Assembly: GCA_963773665.1 (NCBI GenBank)
Contig: CAVZBZ010000001.1
Location: forward strand, 310,001-374,000
Direction of reading: 5' to 3'
Source of the DNA: DATJLY01 sp963773665
GTDB taxonomy: Bacteria > Pseudomonadota > Alphaproteobacteria > ATCC43930 > CGMCC-115725
Length of the DNA: 64,000 bases
The notes beneath the pieces were generated by a model. It was not told where the DNA came from, ran no database searches, and saw only the letters and a list, made by a program, of their open reading frames with translations. Positions 61,076 through 64,000 of this stretch are shown one piece after another. The first letter of the stretch is position 1, and each line of letters opens with the position of its first letter. Both the position numbers and the translations under genes were made by a program.

Positions 61076-61987
61076 CTACTGCCAGGCGCGGTTGTCGACC
61101 GTGTTCTCGAAGGTGGCGCCCGGCGGCACGAGGCCCCAGCCGACCGTCCAGTTGTAGGTGTGATCGAAGCGCTCGCGCGTGTAGGGCACGGGCGGCGCGT
61201 TGACGAGCCGCGCCACTTTGAGGTCGCGCGCCTCCAACAATCCGCCAGCCTCCTCGACGAGATAGTGCGCATAGCGGCCGGGATCGCGGTCGATCGCGTC
61301 GGCCGCGGCGGCTTCGGCGCGGAACATCTTCGCCAGCGTCGGCCCGTCGAGCTCGTCGCCCGCCGCTTCGCTCCGGGTCGAATGCGATTCCATGATGACG
61401 CGCAGCCCCATCTTCTCGGCGACGCTGATCCACGGCTCCATCACGCTTGCCGCCGCCACCTCGCCGCGCCGCACCGCCTCGATCCGCTCGCGCATCGTGC
61501 CGGCGAAGGTGGTCTTGATCTGGTCGCGGCTCAGGAACCCTTCGAGCAGTTTGAGCGTCGTGAAGTGCGAGCCGTTGAAGGGGCTGACGGCGATCGGCTG
61601 GTCCTTCAGTTGTTCCGGCTCCCAGAGGCGCGCGGCCGGATCGACGACGAGCGCGAACGACGACATGGCCGAGCCGAGCGCCACGATCTTGGCCGGGCGA
61701 TGGCCTTCCTCGTTGATCAATTCGACGGCGCGCTTCATCACGCCCCATTCGCACATGCGGAACTGGTCGCACTGGCCCTTGTCGTAGAGCTGCTCCATGG
61801 TGCGGTCGAAGATGTTGGTGCGGAGCGCCTGGTGGTCGGACGAGAACTGCCCCGATCCGGGCGTCTTCAGGATGGTGACGTCGAGGCCCTCGTCGCGGAA
61901 GAACCCGTCGTCGCGGGCGACGAGCAGCGGCAGATCGTGCACCGCGTTCATCATCGACACCGTGACTTTCTTGAGCGATTCGACCAT
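61076..61987 (-). CDS. substrate-binding-like protein without signal peptide, paralogue of the 46337 gene
   Basis: A 303-residue protein of the THI5/SsuA-like fold, with no signal peptide (MVESLKKVTVSMMNAVHD). The hinge block is EQLKDQPIAVSPFNGSHFTT. It carries C73-D-x4-C79-x-W81, matching C62-D-x4-C68-x-W70 of the 46337 protein; GSHFTT also aligns with GSHYST, and PYTRERF near the end with PYTREVF. It lies 20 bases after the second ubiD on the same strand, so the two are likely co-transcribed. The UbiD pairing in both loci suggests a shared pathway, either as a cytoplasmic sensor/carrier or as an enzyme. Confidence 0.75.
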   Translation of the reverse strand: MVESLKKVTVSMMNAVHDLPLLVARDDGFFRDEGLDVTILKTPGSGQFSSDHQALRTNIFDRTMEQLYDKGQCDQFRMCEWGVMKRAVELINEEGHRPAKIVALGSAMSSFALVVDPAARLWEPEQLKDQPIAVSPFNGSHFTTLKLLEGFLSRDQIKTTFAGTMRERIEAVRRGEVAAASVMEPWISVAEKMGLRVIMESHSTRSEAAGDELDGPTLAKMFRAEAAAADAIDRDPGRYAHYLVEEAGGLLEARDLKVARLVNAPPVPYTRERFDHTYNWTVGWGLVPPGATFENTVDNRAWQ

Positions 61988-62007
61988 GGCCTTCCTCCGG
62001 ATTTTAT

Positions 62008-63540
62008 TCAGCCCTGCGGCATAACATAGCGCCCCTGCGCGTCGCGCGTCAGGCCCTTGGCGCGCAGATCCTCGAGCCCGCGCACCAGCTCGCGCCCGTC
62101 GCGCGAGCCGGTCGCCGCCACCAGATCCTCGAACCGCTTGGGCCCGTCGGCGAGCGCCGCCTCGAGCGAGGGGAAGCGCTTGCCCTCGTAGCGCGGCGGC
62201 TCGGGCACCGACCATTCGAACTTGCCGGTCTGTCCGTACGGCACGGTGAGGTCGAAGCCGCATTTGGCGCCCTGGTGCGCGCCGCCGGTCGAGGGGTCAA
62301 GCGGGATGGCGTTGACGCGCTCGGCGACGATGAGGTCGCGGTCGGCCTGGAACCGGGTCGCGAGCGCCCAGTCCATCTGCTCGTCGGAGAAGATGTCGAT
62401 GTCGGGATCGACCACCTTCACGACCTTGACCGTGGTGCCGCCGAGGATCGCCAGGATGGCGCTCCTCGCCTCGCCGGCCGCGCGTTGGCGCAAGGCCACG
62501 CGCGCCGACAGCATGCCGCCCGTGGAAACCGGCGCATAGACCGCGACCGGCTCGCGCACCACGCTCTCGAGCGTGCGCCATAGATTGACCTCGCTGCGCA
62601 CCGTCTCGAGCGTCGCGGTATCGGTGTTGGCCATGTGGCGGCCGCTGATCGTGACGGTCTGAAAGAGCGCGTCCTTGCGATGCGTGATGGCCGTGACATG
62701 GAACACGGGATTGCGTTTGAGCGCGCCGTAATAGCCCAGGAACTCGCCGAACGGCCCTTCCGGCTCGATGTGGCCCTCCGCGCCCAGATAGCCTTCGATC
62801 ACGTATTCGGCGTCGGCCGGCACGCGGATGTCGTTGGTGCGGCACTTCACCACCGGCAGCGGCGCGCCGCGCAACGAGGCGACGAGGCCAAGCTCGTCGA
62901 CCGGCACGCGCATCGTCGCGGCGACGAGGTCCGTGGGCCACGAGCCCACGACGAAGCTCACCGGGAATTTCCGGCCGGCCGCGACCGCGCGCTCGTAGAG
63001 CGCCTTCAAGTCGCTCGGTGCGGTGACATCGGCGCCGGTCTCGGCGCGGCCGCGCAGCATCAGGCGGCGGAAGCCGACATTGGTCCATTGGGTGCGGTCG
63101 TCGATCGAGTAGTCGATCGAGGCCGAGATATAGAGCCCGCCGTCGCCGCCGTGATGAAGATGAACCGGAAGCCGCGTCAGGTCGATCTCGGCGCCGGTCT
63201 CTACGACCTGCTGCACCGGCGCGCGCTCCTGCGCCACCTCGACGATCTGCGGCGCGAGCTTGAGGCGGCGCAGCACCTCCTGCAGCAGCCCCTCGGACTT
63301 GACGCCGAAGGCGCGGGCGATGCGCGCGCGGCTCGCCCCGACATTGCCCACGAGCTCGGCGCCCTCGGGCCCCAGCTTCTTGAACCACACCGCCTTGGCA
63401 TTGCCGTCGAGGAGGGTGGCCACCGCGGCGATGTCGCGATGCTCGGCATGAGTGTCGAGCTCGTCCGGCCCAAGCTCGGCCAGGAAGCGCCGCAGGCGGA
63501 ACCGGTCGAGGTCGAGATCGGCGGCGAGCAGCGTGTCCAT
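62008..63540 (-). CDS. UbiD family prenylated-FMN-dependent decarboxylase (second copy)
   Basis: A 510-residue decarboxylase, clearly different from the first copy. The active-site series is YISASIDYSIDDRTQWTNVG, RLMLRGRAETG, then HIEPEGPFGEFLGYYGALKR with the catalytic glutamates. TISGRHMANTDTATLETVRS follows. It needs prenylated FMN; no ubiX is present. The first gene of a two-gene unit with the signal-less binding-like gene. Substrate unknown. Confidence 0.88.
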   Translation of the reverse strand: MDTLLAADLDLDRFRLRRFLAELGPDELDTHAEHRDIAAVATLLDGNAKAVWFKKLGPEGAELVGNVGASRARIARAFGVKSEGLLQEVLRRLKLAPQIVEVAQERAPVQQVVETGAEIDLTRLPVHLHHGGDGGLYISASIDYSIDDRTQWTNVGFRRLMLRGRAETGADVTAPSDLKALYERAVAAGRKFPVSFVVGSWPTDLVAATMRVPVDELGLVASLRGAPLPVVKCRTNDIRVPADAEYVIEGYLGAEGHIEPEGPFGEFLGYYGALKRNPVFHVTAITHRKDALFQTVTISGRHMANTDTATLETVRSEVNLWRTLESVVREPVAVYAPVSTGGMLSARVALRQRAAGEARSAILAILGGTTVKVVKVVDPDIDIFSDEQMDWALATRFQADRDLIVAERVNAIPLDPSTGGAHQGAKCGFDLTVPYGQTGKFEWSVPEPPRYEGKRFPSLEAALADGPKRFEDLVAATGSRDGRELVRGLEDLRAKGLTRDAQGRYVMPQG

Positions 63541-63624
63541 GTGGGTCTCCTCTCCCTGGCCCGAGCTTAAGGTCCGCCGCCGCCGGGCGGAAGCGGAACG
63601 CGAGGCCAAAAATCAACTACTTGA

Positions 63625-63730
63625 TTTTGTTCGATAAAATTTGATTCGTTCGGTGAAATCGGCGAAATTGGCTTCGTTCGGCAATTTCGCGCGCGCCTCC
63701 GAAATTGGGTTCGTTCGGTATTTTCGTCTC
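63625..63730. repeat. dispersed AATT-rich hairpin repeat, copy 2
   Basis: Contains GCGAAATTG (63662-63670) facing CAATTTCGC (63682-63690), a 9-base stem around GCTTCGTTCGG, plus flanking units GAAATTGGGTTCGTTCGGTATTTTCG. The same units occur at 7525-7590. Confidence 0.65.
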
Positions 63731-63809
63731 TCTCCGTCACGCGTGCGAAAGCAGGTATCCAAACGCCGCCCGCCCTGGGTCGCCACGTTCGCGGCGACGG
63801 CGGGAAAGA

Positions 63810-63829
63810 TGTACGCACATATGCGTACA
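63810..63829. promoter_or_regulatory. operator-like palindrome upstream of a binding-protein gene
   Basis: TGTACGCA (63810-63817), CATA, TGCGTACA (63822-63829): an 8-base perfect inverted repeat. It is located 53 bases before the ATG at 63883 and about 270 bases before ubiD, in the shared divergent region, as expected for a regulator (for example GntR type) binding site. Confidence 0.55.
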
Positions 63830-63882
63830 CTTGTCAACCGCCGTCCGGCATGGCCCAATCGGCAAAAATCGGGGAGGCAAAC

Positions 63883-64000
63883 ATGCGGCGTGGGACGACG
63901 GCAGTATTGGGCGCGCTTGCGATCTTCGCGTGGAGCGCCAGCGCTTCGGCCGAGACGGTGCGGATCGGCGTCAGCCGCCTGGCGAGCAACGGGCCGATCG
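63883..64000 (+). CDS. exported substrate-binding protein, N-terminus only (cut by window end)
   Basis: Only 39 residues are visible. A signal peptide (GALAIFAWSASASA) is followed by ETVRIGVSRLASNGPI, similar to IKLGLVKVANSGPTYIAV at the start of the 53977 protein. RBS GGGGAGG. It is divergent from the second ubiD, with the palindromic site between them. A periplasmic ligand binder is likely; the rest lies beyond the window. Confidence 0.7.
   Translation, partial: MRRGTTAVLGALAIFAWSASASAETVRIGVSRLASNGPI

Larger units (their letters stand above)
63541..63882. other. regulatory and repeat-rich intergenic gap
   Basis: 342 bases without a gene. From left to right: the ubiD upstream region, the second dispersed AATT hairpin repeat, a REP-like block (about 63745-63775), and an operator-like palindrome, followed by an excellent RBS (GGGGAGG) before the exported binding-protein start at 63883. 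Open frames on the minus strand here are built from the repeats and are not called. Confidence 0.6.

Noticed and set aside
63567..63830. Minus-strand ORF of 87 codons
   Set aside because: It is built from REP-like and AATT repeats; it resembles repeat-derived spurious proteins.

Overview
The window is a high-GC alphaproteobacterial chromosome segment. The evidence is a complete 14-gene complex I operon in the alphaproteobacterial arrangement, the tig-clpP-clpX-lon-hupB block, a type III pantothenate kinase with the alphaproteobacterial N-terminal variant, RNase J, DUF1467 and a glnB-glnA pair behind a sigma-54 promoter. Rhodospirillales or Hyphomicrobiales are plausible; the sequence alone does not settle the order.

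Layout. 1-2.9 kb: surface sugar genes (partial glycosyltransferase, GDP-fucose synthase, GDP-mannose dehydratase). 3-12 kb: hspQ, dnaE, a DUF4242 protein, lolD, lolC/E and proS, then a structured non-coding region at 11.8-12.0 kb. 12-30.6 kb: a near-continuous, translationally coupled minus-strand block running nuoA to nuoN, then birA, coaX, rnj, mce, DUF1467 and tag. 30.6-37.9 kb: tRNA-Asp, tRNA-Val, hupB, lon, clpX, clpP, tig and tRNA-Leu. 38.1-41.6 kb: an AT-richer restriction-modification island (methylase with a fused nuclease-like domain, specificity subunit, 49-residue ORF). 41.7-46.2 kb: malonyl-CoA decarboxylase, NAD(P)HX repair, DoxX, tRNA-His and a cysteine-cluster protein. 46.3-52.1 kb: a Rieske ferredoxin / UbiD decarboxylase / phthalate-dioxygenase-like oxygenase / PdxA2-like dehydrogenase operon, divergent from a signal-less substrate-binding-like protein. 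52.2-57 kb: a phosphoesterase, a periplasmic binding protein and glnB-glnA. 57.3-58.9 kb: small proteins. 58.9-64 kb: a second UbiD region with two VOC proteins and three binding-protein genes, the last cut by the window edge.

The first 37 kb carries about twenty single-base shifts that break essential genes (dnaE, proS, nuoL, nuoM, lon, clpX, clpP, tig). These are most likely sequence or assembly errors, so the genes are annotated across the breaks as single intact loci.

The most interesting candidates are: (1) the two UbiD loci, each with a paralogous binding-protein-like gene that lacks a signal peptide and carries a shared CDx4CxW motif; (2) an orphan structured RNA rich in GGA motifs with its own terminator; (3) the compact BcgI-like restriction-modification module.
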